A stretch of 64,000 nucleotides of DNA from NCBI RefSeq assembly GCF_030247195.1, contig NC_080671.1, positions 107,991,845 through 108,055,844 of the forward strand. Direction: 5' to 3'. Below, one piece after another: positions 41,481 to 54,199 of the stretch. Positions within the stretch are counted from its first letter, which is position 1. The number at the start of each line of letters is the position of its first letter. The DNA is from Topomyia yanbarensis (lineage: Eukaryota > Arthropoda > Insecta > Diptera > Culicidae). Below the pieces are notes generated by a model, which made no database searches, was not told where the DNA came from, and saw nothing but the letters and a program-made list of their open reading frames with translations. Position numbers and translations under genes: made by a program.

Positions 41481-42554
41481 TCACCCTATCAATCGATCGC
41501 TTTCAAACTTTCAGGGAATAAAAAAAAAATCATAAAATATTTGATATTTAATAACATAAATTTTTGTTTTTATGAAAAAAAAATTTTTTCATTGAATATT
41601 TTTTCGCGCGGAAGGTTTTTTTCCTTGTACTCTTTCTCAAATATTTTTGTTGTATAAAATACTGTAATCGAATTTTAATTTATTTTGGAAACTGCTGCAT
41701 GTAGAAATTTCTGCGGCCTTCTAAAAAAACGCTCTTGAGTCAAAATGATCTGTGGAATATGTTTAGTCTTTCATGTCGGTGAAACGGATAAAGTTTCATC
41801 GGAATCGAAGATCGAATATCATTTTCGGACAGATCTTTGAGGTTCGTGTGGAAATCCGTTTTTTTTCTAACTTAAGATTTTACTTCCTTAGCATGAAGGT
41901 CTAATATTATTCAATGGCCGCAATTCCAGTTCGTTCAGGGGATTTAGATTGCGACAGTGACCTCCACAACCACTCTACAATATCTTTCAAGTAATGGCAC
42001 GAGGATAAATCCGGCCAGAAAGCGCAGGGCCACACTGAGATCTCAGAAGTGGAAGTCGGAACTTTTTGAGGAATTCTATCAAGTGTGCCCCAATGACCAT
42101 TCCGGCTGGCACGAACGGAGTGCTCCGCGTTCCACACGAATAAATTGCCTGCCAAATCATGCATTTTTGTCAAACTTAGACATCTTCTACCAGTCATGCA
42201 TTGTGTGAAGGAAGGTGACCACAGTTTTGCTTTACTCTCCTCTGACTTGACATCCAATTTATTATATCTCTCGTGATTTCTGTTAATTCCTTGATGCAGT
42301 TTTTGTCGGGATTTAGGCCTACGCAAAACTAAGATCACCTGGGAACACCCAGCTGATGGTAAAATGGATGTCGAACGATATTTGTCATCGAAGATTTTGA
42401 GTTCCCGTTTAAAATCACACATTTTATACGCGATCGGGCAATATCTGTCGTTCTTTCGGATCAAAGATAATCTGAACTGTATTTTTCAAAAGACTGATCA
42501 ATTAGAGATATCTCAATCATCAATTAGAGATATCTCTAAAGTTAGCCCAGATAC
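41481..42554. other. Unassigned; one 185-codon minus-strand open stretch
   Basis: A minus-strand frame is open over 41907-42464, long for such AT-rich DNA, but it begins only at TTG. The plus strand is also open for 83 codons over part of it, and I recognise no domain. Because the adjoining 42555-42760 is a coding relic, it is probably part of the same decayed element. GATATCTCAATCATCAATTAGAGATATCTC at about 42508-42537 includes a small inverted repeat. Confidence 0.3.
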
Positions 42555-42760
42555 GCTCAGATCTGTGATATTCTGTCTAAAGGAAGCAAATGGCGTTACT
42601 AGCGACAAGTTTTTTTTATGAAGTACCGCTACCGCGTCTACATGCCAGCTCATAACGTACAAATCGAGGGTGTGGTTACCGATTCGATTTTGTCATGAGT
42701 GGATCTTCTGAAGCACAGGGTTGGCTGTTTCACTACGCCACTCACCATGACAAAACATTA
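42555..42760 (+). pseudogene. Coding relic of an unidentified element, copy 2
   Basis: Plus-strand fragment with CLKEANGVTSDKFF, then YRYRVYMPAHNVQIEGVVTDSILS after a frame change. It matches 31262-31480 on the other strand. A stop follows. Family unknown. Confidence 0.5.
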
Positions 42761-44309
42761 TGCTCTATTGGCTCAGAAGCAACTGCGTAACTCTGGCGAC
42801 CCCTATATGGGAACATTTTTTCTCCTCCTGAAGGCTCAATGATTTCTCTTGAGAGTCCGCCAAATACAACAGCTAGAGAAATATCTGACACACAGCCGTA
42901 ACAAACAGCTCCTGGTTTTTAAAAATTGAGATCAAACAAGGAGTTTTCAGCGTTTTCAGGGACCTTATGGGACATTTTAACCAGAGATTCAGCTTAGTGT
43001 ACGACTGGTTGGGTAACTGTGTGTAATTGCGGAAGTCCTTCCTCCAATGCTCACGGTACGGCATGCCTAACTGCATATGACCACATATCTACCTCAACTG
43101 GTTTGTATCAAACTGAGAAAACGAGCCATAAAGTTTGTAATAATATACAATTCTTTTAATTTGAGGTCTTCTCCGTTTAAAGTTTTGTGTCGTTCAACTC
43201 GAACACGTTCATTATTTATTTTGTTATTCACTTTACATTTGAGAGATTTATTGTAAATACATTTGAGTGAGACTTACAGGGTCACTGAAATCTATTATTT
43301 AAAAGATTACTAACTAGTTTGAGAGTTTTATGCCGAAAAGGGCTTCGAATGACTAAAAGCCAAATGTAACAAAAAGTCCGATTTGTTAAAAGTCAACTAA
43401 ATCAAAAAAATCGAAAGTAGAGTAAATGGTCGAATATCACAATTGAAAAAGAGTGTACTAATCAAACAAATCTTATGACACAAAAATCTAAGAGAAATCA
43501 TTATTCATTTATTAAACAAAAGAAGGTTCATCGAACAGCCCATGTCATAAAGAAGGATAATATGAAATAAATGAAATACCACTATCAGAACATCCTAATT
43601 GTTGCACAAATATCCTTCGGAGCTCACGTTATCCACTGCATCAATTTCGTTTGTGTCAGTAATTCGTTTTATATCCTAGATTTATACTTCTACATTTTTG
43701 GAAATAAAAATAGTTGTCGCCGAGAAACAATGTATAACAATGATTTCACATTCGTATTTATTTTAATCGCTTACTTGCGGTCGATGCAATGGAACTGTTA
43801 GCAAATAACCAGGTTACACTTCAAGTGCAAAAAAAACTTTTTTAGATTGTTTATACTTATGCATTGCTCAATGGTTCAAACATTGTCACGCTTACGGTAA
43901 ATCGTAAATAAAATATATATTGTCAGGACGGTGTGTCTTATCACAACTATTTGGAGCCGTCTGTGGTGTTGAAAACTTAATTTAACACGCAGATAAAACG
44001 TGAAAGGTTTAATCTGAATCAAAAAATGTTGGGGAAGTTATATTTAAAAAAATTGCTTTCTAGCGCAAATTTAAAAAAAAATGAATTTTTTTATGCATAT
44101 TTGCATCTCTAAGGTAAGAAAAATATGCTCAAGAAAGGGTTTACTCAAATTCAACCTTGTTCGTCTGCTAGAACCCATCAAACATATTTTCATATGAGAC
44201 TGACAAAATCGGGGGCTAATCAAATGGGGTTATCACTGAATTGTAATAAATAGGCAGTCCTCAAAGATGTTTCTTGTAGACGAGCGTAGAACGATTTTGT
44301 TTCAACTTT
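42761..44309. other. No recognisable feature
   Basis: AT-rich with short frames only. No terminal repeats or RNA genes recognised. Confidence 0.4.
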
Positions 44310-44317
44310 CTTAGGGT

Positions 44318-45591
44318 CAGCGGCGTAGCTAGAATTTCGGTTTGGTGAAAATCGAACTTAATCTCCAAATGACATAATTCCGAAACTGTCATATTTGATG
44401 TTTTAAAATTATGGAGAATTAATTTTTCAAAAAATAATAACAGAGCTCGTTTCTTTAGCGAATTTGTTGAGACTATCATTTAAAACAACTTTATTTGCAG
44501 GAATGAATACTACGTGTAGGGAGTATATCGAGTTTTAAAATGATATTTACGAAATGTTCCTTAACCTATTTTTTTTTTATCTTAAACAACTTTTTATTGC
44601 GAGCTTCACAAACTTTGGATAAAATGTGAAATTTATTGTTTATAAATAATAGAAGATCATAAACAGTAAAATAATAATAATTTATTTTAAAGGTACAATT
44701 AGCCTAAAATATGTTGATACCCTGAACACACGGAGCCTTCATGTCTTCACCAAAGTGTTTGAAGAGTAAATTCTCCATAAATACTTCTTAGAGGATATAA
44801 CGCTAAAGTTATTTTATCAGATAATGTGCTTTTTATCGTTAGTAAAATTCATCGAAGATACTAAACCTCCGGAATTGGCGGTTGCAAAATGATGTAATCT
44901 TGACCTTAAATTACTGTTTGCGAACATTTATTTTAGCTATTCATATAATTGGTACCACAACAGAAACAAAAGCTCATCAAAATTGATCAGGACCTGCTAG
45001 AGTCGAACGGAAAACGCCATTTTTCATAAGTTTTACACTACTTTCAAAAAGTGTTATCCTCGTTATTAATCATATTACGTTTTCTTCTCAACTCTATGCA
45101 TTCCCAAAATAAAGACTTGTTCAGCAAATGTTGAATGCTGTACAATTTTTCGGTGAGAAGTTCTATGTTTCTGTTTCTGTGTTTCCAACTTCGCTTCCTA
45201 TTAAAAAAGACCCTAATCCATATTACAGTACATACGTTCAAAAGTGAGAATATGATAGGAAATCTGAGGATTATGATTGATTTCAGAACTCTGGAATGAG
45301 TGTCTATTGGAATATTTTCAGGCAGGTATTTGATATTGATGTGATTAGACAACTGTTAGATCAAGACCAATAGATCAGTTACAGGTCAGGATCCCATTCC
45401 CACAACTGTTCAAAAGTCCTCATGATGTTTAAAACGACAGGTTATCAATGTACTGATTTGATAATTATTATTGTAATATTGAATGAAGTCAGTCAGCATC
45501 AATGAATTATTCTCATCAATCCACTTATTTTTTTGGGTGGGTGGCAAGGGGTGGGGTTGAATCCTGAAGCCTTCTCTTGGCTACGCCGTTG
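44318..45591. mobile_element. Possible hAT-like element with CA(G/A)CGGCGTAGC ends
   Basis: The left end reads CAGCGGCGTAGCTAGA, the right end in reverse complement CAACGGCGTAGCCAAG. The flanking octamers CTTAGGGT (44310-44317) and CTTGGAGT (45592-45599) agree at six of eight positions, as an aged 8-bp duplication might. 1,274 bp, AT-rich inside, no transposase. Confidence 0.5.
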
Positions 45592-45979
45592 CTTGGAGTT
45601 ATTTATTTCGCTTTTCATTCTCCAAGATATGTTTCAGATTGATCCGATGTTTGTAACTTAGAAACTTTACAGTCATCAGGTTCGAGCAAATGAAAATTTT
45701 TGCATCGATAAGTTCCATGTAGACAACTTGGAATTGTTCGTTTTATCGAAATAATATTTGGCTAATTTAAATGCTTTACTACTATATTGAACAATAAATA
45801 GGCGACAAAGGGTAATCCACAAACAATAAGCTATAACTTTTAAAATATTCAAAATAAATATTTGATGTCTTCAGTAAAGTTATTCGCAAAAGTAAGAGCT
45901 ATAAATTTGCTGAAGAAATCATTTCAATATAATCACTTCCAAGAAAATTTATGAACTAATAATTCAATTTTTTGTCTTT
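45592..45979. other. No recognisable feature
   Basis: AT-rich spacer between the possible hAT-like element and the tRNA-like foldback. Confidence 0.4.
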
Positions 45980-46081
45980 TGACTTAAGTGCCAATATTTT
46001 ATTTAGGACTGGTGGTATCCAACGGGGAAAAACGATCGAAAATGGTGAGTGAAGCTAAGCAATCATGTGAAAAAAAATCCC

Positions 46082-46154
46082 CCCAGAGGCGAGACTCGAA
46101 CTCGCAGCCTTTGAGACTCCGGCCCAATACACTAACCCTTATGCTATCCCTGGG
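46082..46154 (-). repeat. tRNA-like core with near-complete cloverleaf
   Basis: On the minus strand CCCAGGG pairs with CTCTGGG (one G-U). The D stem GCAT/GTGT is weak, the anticodon stem TTGGG/CTCAA has loop CCGGAGT, and the T stem GCGAG/CTCGC is perfect. The anticodon position would read GGA. Against a functional tRNA: C at position 33, three bases between acceptor and D stems, and a short variable arm although GGA would be serine. Confidence 0.65.
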
Positions 46155-46416
46155 TATGGCGACATCCCAGAAAGAACACATGATTATCCCACTGGCGACG
46201 GTGCTCGTACTCTGCCTGCAAAGCGAGAATCACACACAACGGCAGCTGATCACCCCAACACATTTGATCTATTTAATTTCCCCGCTAAATACCAAGGCAC
46301 GGGTTTTTATTATCGTCTGATGTCTATTTTTTTAGTTCATTACCCATCGTACTTCGGTGGGTGACATAGCTAATGAAGACTGACGATTTCTGGTCCCTTG
46401 CCCAGTGAACAGAGGT

Positions 46417-46490
46417 ATGATGGGATAGCATAAGGGTTAGTGCATTGGGCCGGAGTCTCAAAGGTTGCGAGTTCGAATCTCGCCTCTGGG
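46417..46490 (+). repeat. tRNA-like core, right arm of copy 2
   Basis: Same core, with D stem GCAT/GTGC and T stem GCGAG/CTCGC intact, B box GAGTTCGAATC. The 5' acceptor strand has changed. Confidence 0.65.
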
Positions 46491-46575
46491 GGGAAATTTT
46501 TTCACATGATTGCTTAGCTTCACTCACCATTTCCGATCGTTTTTCCCCGTTGGATACCACCAATCTTAGTTTTAT

Positions 46576-49500
46576 TTGCACACTGAAACCCCCATTTAAG
46601 AACTCCTTTTTGACGTAGGACTACGTTTTCGTTTTCGATATGGGAGTGCACTTTGCAAATTCTACAAAAATGGTATGTAACGAAAAGTGGACCGATTTTA
46701 AACGCATACTAATCAGCCATCTCACGATAAATATTCAAATTTTTTGCGCATATCGCCCCGAAATACTTATAAGAATATATTCCAATAGATAAACCCAAAG
46801 ATTTTTGATATCATGGCATTAAAGATTTAAATAATGTACAACCTAGTCAAAATATCGCGCATTTACACGCAGAAGATAGCGCTTCCCAAATCCGGCACGA
46901 CAGATTTGTGTACCTAGCGCGCTACGCTTCGATGAATGGCGTCATCATCGACTATTTAAAAAACGGATTTGACCGCACAAGCTCAGTTGCCTGTTGAACG
47001 GAAGTGCTTTCGTTGCGCAAAAACGAAAACTTTATTAGACACAAATGTACGCGGATCGATGGAAAGTACAACGAAAGTTTATTATTTACGTTCGATCAAT
47101 TCATTTCCACTTCAGGTGATTCATTTCCACTCAGCCTATCCTATTTTGATTCTGATAATAGGTTCAAAGCCTAATTATGAATGAATACACAGCCACTCGA
47201 AAACCCGTTGCAAAAACGATGGCAACTTCCGGTTTAGATAAATTCTCTAGAACTTCAACGATATGGATATTTTTGGAATGTGGTTGAATACCCTTATGGT
47301 TGGGGTTATACAGAATTTCGCTCAATTAAAAGTCACAATCTACTCGTCTACTTGTTTGAGTTATCGAGAATATATGCTCAACCAACGAATTGTAATAAGC
47401 ATGTGAAGCGAACATTCCGAAAACAACGGTCGAAACGTTTGGACGTAATAAAACGTTTTGTTCAATTTTATTCTGATTGTAGAGCCGTAAATATTTCCCT
47501 AAAACAAAGACAGACGTAAAACACCAAATGTGAAGCGATCTTTTATATAAACTAAATCCTAAATAACTTTTTTACGAACTAGTTCAATTTACGAGCCCCC
47601 GGTTTAGTTCGTAGTGGAAGTTTTAGTGTAGTCATTTTAGCTAGAATTATTCTCTGATCAATGACTTCCCGAAGCATAGAATATACACACTAGGGAAAAA
47701 ATAAATTTGATGAAAAAATCGTATTTCACTGACTCAAGCTCTGACATACGAAATGCAATACATACTGTATCCCTTTTAACGCAATACACGGTTGAAAAAC
47801 TGTGGAATTTTGAACGGCACATATTTTTGCCCCCAGGCGTAGCTGATTGATACTTTGATTTACAAATGAATCATTATAGCTCCCGAAAGACTTTGCAATC
47901 AAATGTTGCCAATGGTATAATAATGTGAAAATATCATCGAATCAGGCGTTCCTTAAATTTGCTTGTGCCACACACAAACGTTCCAGCAAAACTGTTCGAA
48001 CGATTCAATGCAATTCACAGCAAAACTCCCATTAACTCGGGTGCACATTGGGGCCGCTCCAAATCGGTTACGGGCATACGGACTACCTGGTCAAAGAGCC
48101 ATCAGCTGGTTGAAGGCCATGGGTTGACCGTTCCAAGGTTCGCTTCGAAAGAACACCTGAAATGACTCATTATTACAGCAATTTTGTCAGTTCCAAAGAA
48201 TGGCAGCCGTCTTTGGCGTTTGTGTCTTTCCTCAACCGTGACCAGGCATCAGAGTGAATAAATCATACCCGTAAACGAACGAACCTACAGTGGCGGCGAC
48301 GACGACGACGACGGCGACGCAACACAAAAGAGCAACGTGGCTAGATGTGTCACACGGACTGCTACCTCACCGCCAATTACCCGAGTTCCAGGCCGTCCAA
48401 CGCGTCATCGTGTGGCGTTTTTTTTCGTGATGCTGACTGACTGCTAAACTACTTAATTAACAAACGCCATTCAGCTGCCAACCAACAATACGAAAAATTG
48501 ATAGTAGATAAGTTAATCATACGCCTGCTGAAGTATTGTAGTTGGCCCCCTTTTTGTCGTCGTCGTCGTCCAACCAAGAGCGCAAACCTTGACACTCTCT
48601 GGCAACCGGTGGTACCACAGCCAGCGCGTGAACTTCAAATCACGCGCTTCCGAACGGTAACCAGAAATTTGTTCGGCCAACATTGCATGCAAAAATCCAA
48701 CAACTGACTGACTACATACACACACACAACTTGCAGACTCATTGGGCTGAGCATTGTAGGTACCTACTGCGCGGTGAAGTGCCACTCAGAATTCGGCGAG
48801 TGTATGGCGCGTTACTTGCTTGATTGATACATACGTGTCCAAGTCTCGAACCGGGTCCACGGTGTGCAGATGACGATGGCAAGGAGTGACTTGCTTGGTG
48901 GCCAAATTGCTTAAGCGTTTATTCCCCGCTCCAAAAAAGCTTTCATTTTCGTACCATAGACCATAGAGGATTCGGTCTACGCAGTCTACATCAGGCGTGA
49001 ACTTGACTTCGAAAAAAAACAGCAAAACCGGAATGTATTTTGGAGGGGGTGTTATTCAACGTCGTTCACTTGCTCTTGAGGTGCGAAGAGCGAACGGAGC
49101 ACGGCATGCAGTACAGTTACCATTTTATGTTTTCATTTGGCTTCGTTTATATGATTGCGTTTTATGTCGGTTTGAATCGCACCGGGACATGAGTTGCATG
49201 CATACAAGTAGGAGGAGTTTGGGGGAAAAATCTCTACTGAACAACGTTGAAGTTTCTGTAGGCGATTGCCTCATTCAGGGTTGGTTCGAAGAATGCCAAA
49301 AACACCGCACCAAGGCTTGGGCGAGATTAAATCCTAGCCACGTTGTCAATTTTCATATTCATGCTTTTGAAAAACTTTTGTAAAACACAGTAAGTCACCA
49401 TTTAGAGAGTTCAGAGTAGAACTAATTTGAATTGTAAATATGTTATCCAACTTATTCGTCCAGATACATGATTTAGAAGCAATATTCATTAATTGTACGT

Positions 49501-50470
49501 CACTTCAGTACTTCAGAGAACCTGTATTGTTGCTAATACTTATCACACAAAATAAAAAATTGGATCAGATATCTTCTAACCAGAGTACATTAAATAATCA
49601 CACAACTTTGTTATAAAACAATCAATTTAGGATGAGGAAAATAATCCATGATAAATCCTCTGAATAAAATACGATTAGTAATAATAAGCATCCCAGTTTT
49701 TTAAGTCATTGATATGCATTTCGTCTCATCAGTATCTATCAGTACCGTATAGGCTACCCGGTAGTTCCTATATCCAAAAATGGAAAACGACTTGTGTTTA
49801 AGCAAGCATCTTGTCACGGATAAAGTCCCACAATGAATTCAAAACCTAATCGAACAAAATAATCTAGATGTTGCTACGAAAAGCAAAGTGTTCTGCACTG
49901 CATATTTTCAAGTTGTAGAAAACTCCACCCGCAGACGCTCATCAAATCGATTTGCATCGTTATAGATGATGCATCTTACGACAACTTAGGACGGCTTCCT
50001 CCTACTCCCGGAAGAGGAATATTTCAGCATAAAGCTCAAGTTTACAAACCCAAAGAAGGACCGCGAAAAGAGAATGTCAAATTTTGGCCTGAAATTTCTG
50101 ATCGGGCAAGCGATTTGAGGATATAGTGAAAAAGTTTCACTTTATTTTGGCCTGATCTGGTTAACAGTTTGTGGCATGATGCGGATTTGGCGGAAAACCA
50201 ATTAAAGTAAATTAAAAATGAAACTTAATTCAAAATTGACAGATCGATGAAAATTCTAATAACAACCACTAATTTGAATATTCCTTAAAGATACAGTTTT
50301 TACATATTTACAATTTTTCACAATTGTGGTATTTGAATATCCTTCCACAAAATCTTTTTCGTGAAATTAATAATTTTATATCACTAAACATACGGGTTAA
50401 AAATATTTTTCAGAAGAATTTTTGGATCACTGGAACAATGGCAGAGTAATAGAAATATTGTTTTTAATAA
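46576..50470. other. Long stretch without assigned genes
   Basis: This is the least repetitive part of the window by eye. It holds a GAC run (48295-48319), a GTC run (48556-48570) and locally balanced composition at 47950-49300, which may be unique host sequence such as UTR or enhancer DNA. Frames of 68-128 codons here (47959-48165; 48997-49383, which starts at GTG) have no recognisable domain, and no splice-linked gene could be built by eye. Confidence 0.35.
48295..48319. repeat. GAC microsatellite
   Basis: Runs of GAC/GGC triplets; the complementary GTC run is at 48556-48570. Confidence 0.85.
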
Positions 50471-50654
50471 CCCCTTCATGCCCATGTTGTTTGTGAACAA
50501 CAACCCTTTTAAGCAGCCATAACTTTTGGTTTAGGCGAAAATTGTTCTCAAAAAACAAGTAAGGTAAATAAACCTGATTCTTGACCTCACCATTTTCAAG
50601 GAAAAATAGTTTTGGATCCCTGTATGAGCAAGAAAAAAGTTAGGCATCAAGGGG
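50471..50654. mobile_element. piggyBac-like MITE, short copy
   Basis: Left CCCCTTCATGCCCATG, right GGCATCAAGGGG followed by TTAA (50655-50658); the left flank reads ATAA, one change from TTAA. It matches the element at 56902-57420 in reverse orientation (TTGTTTGTGAACAACAAC) but lacks most of the interior. Confidence 0.65.
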
Positions 50655-50677
50655 TTAAATGTTCTACATCACACATA

Positions 50678-52263
50678 CAGGGTGTTTGGTTCATGGTTAA
50701 GAATCTCCCGGGGGGTGATAGACTGCCATATTTGGAGAAAAAAGTTCTTCTACACATACCATCAAATCTCAACCGTTACAGAGTTATTGAACTTTTTGTG
50801 TAAAAAATTTATTTGTCGTAAAATACCTCTAACTTTAAAAGTATACTTTGTATTTTAAATGTTTCAGTTCCATTCCATTTAAGTAATTAGTTTTAATTAC
50901 CTTTTAGCTGTAAAGTAGTTAAAAGTTAGTGTTTTTGAGGAGGCTTTTGCTAATTTTCTCGAAATAATGAAGTATGATTATAGCAATATCCATTATCCAA
51001 AAGTTGGGTTTTAGGACGATTCATAATTTGTTCTTGGACGTCATATTCCTATCTCTTCTCATTTCTCTGTATTTTCATTACTATACTTTTCCTGTAACCG
51101 ACTTGCAAGTGCTTAAAAGACTCTAATCTAAAAAATATGCTTTATATCGTTATTTACAAGATTTCATTGGAAAGCTGAGAAAATGTCCTATCAGTGTATG
51201 TACAAATATCTTTTAGTTAAGTGTACTAAATGTTTTTTTACTAACGAAATAATTCAAAATTTGTGTTTTTTGGAGAGTTTTTTAATTATTCTAATTATTA
51301 ATCAACAAAATTTATCGTTACTATTGTTCATTTGATGCCCCTTAATGTTCTCTTTTTAACTTTTTATTGGACACTTTGTCTATATCTCTTTTCATTTTGC
51401 TGCTATTTAATAGTTAACACAGCATGAGCTCGCCACAAACGTAGTGGGTTCGAAATCGTTATTTTTGCATATGACACGATGTGATAAAAACGATTTTGCG
51501 TCGAAACCAAAAGAGATAATTGAACGGAGTCAAAGGAAAAACTGTAGAACTTGCTGAGATGCATTATTTTCATGATAATAATGGTGATGTTTATTATTTA
51601 CTATTTTAAGAAAATTAACGAAAATGCTAATAATAGCACTAACTTTAAACTAATTTACTTGTAAAATAATACTAAATTCACTTAACTGAAAGGTATTAAT
51701 ACATTTTTCACTGCAAAACTTTCCTGGCTTTCGAATAAAAAGAAAAAAAGTACAACAAGTGCCGTAATTTTTCAATTAGAGCTGGTATTAGTGAAAATGA
51801 GATAAAAATATCCAAATTGAATAACCCAATATCATGAAAATAAGAAAAGGTAAGTGTATCATGTCAAAGAACAAATTAAGCAGCTCATCAAGACTAGCAA
51901 TCTGAATTATTAAAATGATGAGGTTAACTATTAGGATTTTCAAGAAATGAACGAAAAATCGTTTGAAATTGCTTAATTTTCAATAAATTACTTTGAAAAG
52001 GCAACTTAAACTCATTAGCTGAAACATGTGAGGGCATCACTCAATGCGAAATTTTCTCACCTTTCGAATGGAACTAAAACATTTAAAATACAAAGTATAC
52101 TTTTAAAGTTAGAGGTATTTTAAGACAAATAAGTTTTTTACACTAAAAGTTCAATAACTCTGTAACGGTTGAGATTTGATGGTATGTGTAGAACAATTTT
52201 TTTCTCCAAATATGGCAGTCTATCACCCCCCGAGAGATTCTTAACCATGAACCAAACACCCTG
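50678..52263. mobile_element. DNA element with ~190-bp terminal inverted repeats (TA target)
   Basis: The ends are CAGGGTGTTTGGTTCATGGT and its reverse complement, flanked by TA at 50676-50677 and 52264-52265. The inverted similarity runs about 190-205 bp inward (CTCCCGGGGGG, TATTTGGAGAAAAAAG, CTCAACCGTTACAGAGTTAT, ACTTTAAAAGTATACTTTGT) with few changes. The 1,586-bp element has no ORF of note inside, so it is non-autonomous. TA flanks suggest the Tc1/mariner-IS630 group, but the long ends leave this open. Confidence 0.8.
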
Positions 52264-52875
52264 TATAAGAACATAAGTTTTTTGGCTTTAAACATCTATC
52301 GGTGGTCTATCGGAATGAGTGAGTCGCAAAAGTCCCTATGCATATTTAGGTTATACAATTTGGTCGCCATATTGAACGTAAGCATTTCTTACCGATAAAT
52401 GCCTTTTTCTTTATATTGGGTTTTATTGAGTAATTTCACAACTTTTTACTAAATAATGTTTATGAATTATCAACAGTGGTAATCTAAAGTTGGTTTTTTT
52501 ATGATGAGTATGACTATTTTTTGGTTGAATTAAATATCCATCATTGAGGAAGTTTAACCTCCAATATGAACAAGCATGATTTATATGCATGGCATATAAA
52601 TGAGCATTGATTTGAAATTCATGTTTGCATGCAAAATAATGCGCGTTTTTTTTAAATATTTTTTGTGATGAGAACTGAAAACTATTTTTCACACTTTTTG
52701 ACCATTGTGCTGATTATAATAATTATTATAAACTAAGTTAGCATAAAAAAGTTCAAATAAATAAAACTAAATGCAATAAACAACAACAAAAAACTTTTTG
52801 ATGCATGTAATCGAAAAAAACTTTGTAAATTTATTGAAACAGTGAAAATGGCAATATTATCTAGTTACTTGTGCC
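52264..52875. other. No recognisable feature
   Basis: AT-rich spacer. An 89-codon minus-strand frame at 52423-52692 has no recognisable domain. Confidence 0.4.
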
Positions 52876-53438
52876 CAGGGATGCCAACGGTACCGATAAA
52901 CTACATTTTTTTCGGTATATTTACATTTGCACAAGCCGTACAGCCCGCTACAGCGACGCATCACTACAGCTCTTGCCAGAACGGTAGCCTAACCGAGTAC
53001 ATTTTCCCGTACAGCAGTAGAATACATTTTTGTTTTGCTGCTGTACTCCGACTGCTCGGTGAGAGTGTGGCGTAGTAAAGTTTGTTCTCTCGCTTTGTAC
53101 ATTTTTCTCTGCATAGTCAAAGGGAGAGGTCCGCACACGAAAGCGTTGATGCCGGCCGTGGCGTAAATGAGCCGCATCACTTGTCGTCATTTTTAAATAA
53201 AAATATTAAAAAGATTGAAAATATTAAAAAATGTAAAGTAAGAAAAGAGAAGCTATACCGCTCGCGTCTGGTGGCTGTACTGGGGATAGTAGTTTTTTGT
53301 CATGTTACTGCTTTGCACACAGGCAGCCGTACAGCGCTGGGCGTCCTGCACTAGCGAATGACAGCAGCATCGAGAGAAAAATGAGAATGTAGGCAGAAAA
53401 ATTACAGCCGTGGAAAAGGTAGGCATTTTGCATCCTTG
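52876..53438. mobile_element. hAT-like MITE with CA(G/A)GGATGC ends
   Basis: Left end CAGGGATGCCAACGG; right end, in reverse complement, CAAGGATGCAAAATGCC. The flanking octamers CTTGTGCC (52868-52875) and CTTGTGTC (53439-53446) differ at one base. 563 bp; interior has repeated GTACAGC words (53000s and 53330) and no transposase. Superfamily from end sequence and 8-bp duplication. Confidence 0.6.
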
Positions 53439-53446
53439 CTTGTGTC

Positions 53447-54199
53447 TGTGGTTCCGGTTGAAATTTTAATGAAAGACACCGTTCAAATTCCTGTTTTTGC
53501 TTATATTTTGAAAATCCGGTTGAGGCATTATCGTGCGAAGAACGTTTTTTGGACCACTCTTCTGAAATGGAACGGAAGCTTAGATTTTCGGATGTCGCCT
53601 TTATCCAGTTCCATCATGTCAGTCATTCAGTGCTGCTAACGTTCATCAAACTGCATTTGAAATATTTCAAATGATGTTCTTGTGGTAAGAACGCGGGTGA
53701 AGTCATTCACTTCAGCTGCAGTATAGAAAGAAATACGATTGTATCATTACACAGAGAGGTCTTTGCTTATACCAACGACACTGTGAACTGTGAACAAGCG
53801 GCATATTACGGGCACACGTCTCAGGAATCGCTAAGAAACACTGATCAAAATAAAAAAAAATCCACCATGCAGTTTCTACTAACATTACTTCATCTATAAA
53901 CGGTTGCCGAATTTCACAATTTTTATAAGGTATGCGTCACGTTTCATAAATCTATTACTACATTGCTCTAAAGTGCGTCAATTGTGACAAAAACTCTAAC
54001 AGGCGCCGATGCCGTTAGGATTCAACGGTGTCGCTACAGCCTTTCGATGTGAAGTACTTGCGGTCGATGGGGTAAGCTTTTAACACGTCTCCTCTCTGGA
54101 ATACAATGGTAGGTCTATACGACGTTGAAGGTGGTCTCGAAAAGAGTTCTTTTGCCTCATCCAAGGGAAAATTGTCGATATCACGCTGTTTCTTGTTAA
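53447..54199. other. No confident feature
   Basis: Includes a short GATGTTCTTGTGGTAAGAACGC segment at 53672 that could be a trace of the ORF1 family below. Otherwise nothing recognised. Confidence 0.35.

Larger units (their letters stand above)
45980..46575. repeat. Foldback element with a tRNA-like sequence in each arm, copy 2
   Basis: The arms 46004-46155 and 46417-46567 are inverted copies with only a few differences. The left arm continues inward through CACACACAAC and AACACATTTGATCTATTTAA to the centre-like CCCCGCTAAATACCA, the same centre as the 40-kb copy. After that point the right inner half is replaced by unrelated sequence. Apparent frames through both arms (e.g. 45988-46320 plus, 46324-46581 minus) give the same peptide because the arms are inverted copies; they are not genes. 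Confidence 0.8.

Noticed and set aside
41907..42464. 185-codon minus-strand open frame
   Set aside because: Starts only at TTG, no recognisable domain, lies beside a decayed element, and the opposite strand is partly open too; not called as a gene.
45988..46581. Frames of 110 and 85 codons on opposite strands with the same peptide (SEAKQSCEK...RRDSNSQPLRLRPN)
   Set aside because: They are translations of the two inverted arms of the tRNA-like foldback, which explains the identity without any gene.
48997..49383. 128-codon plus-strand frame
   Set aside because: Starts at GTG, no domain, and composition is like its surroundings.
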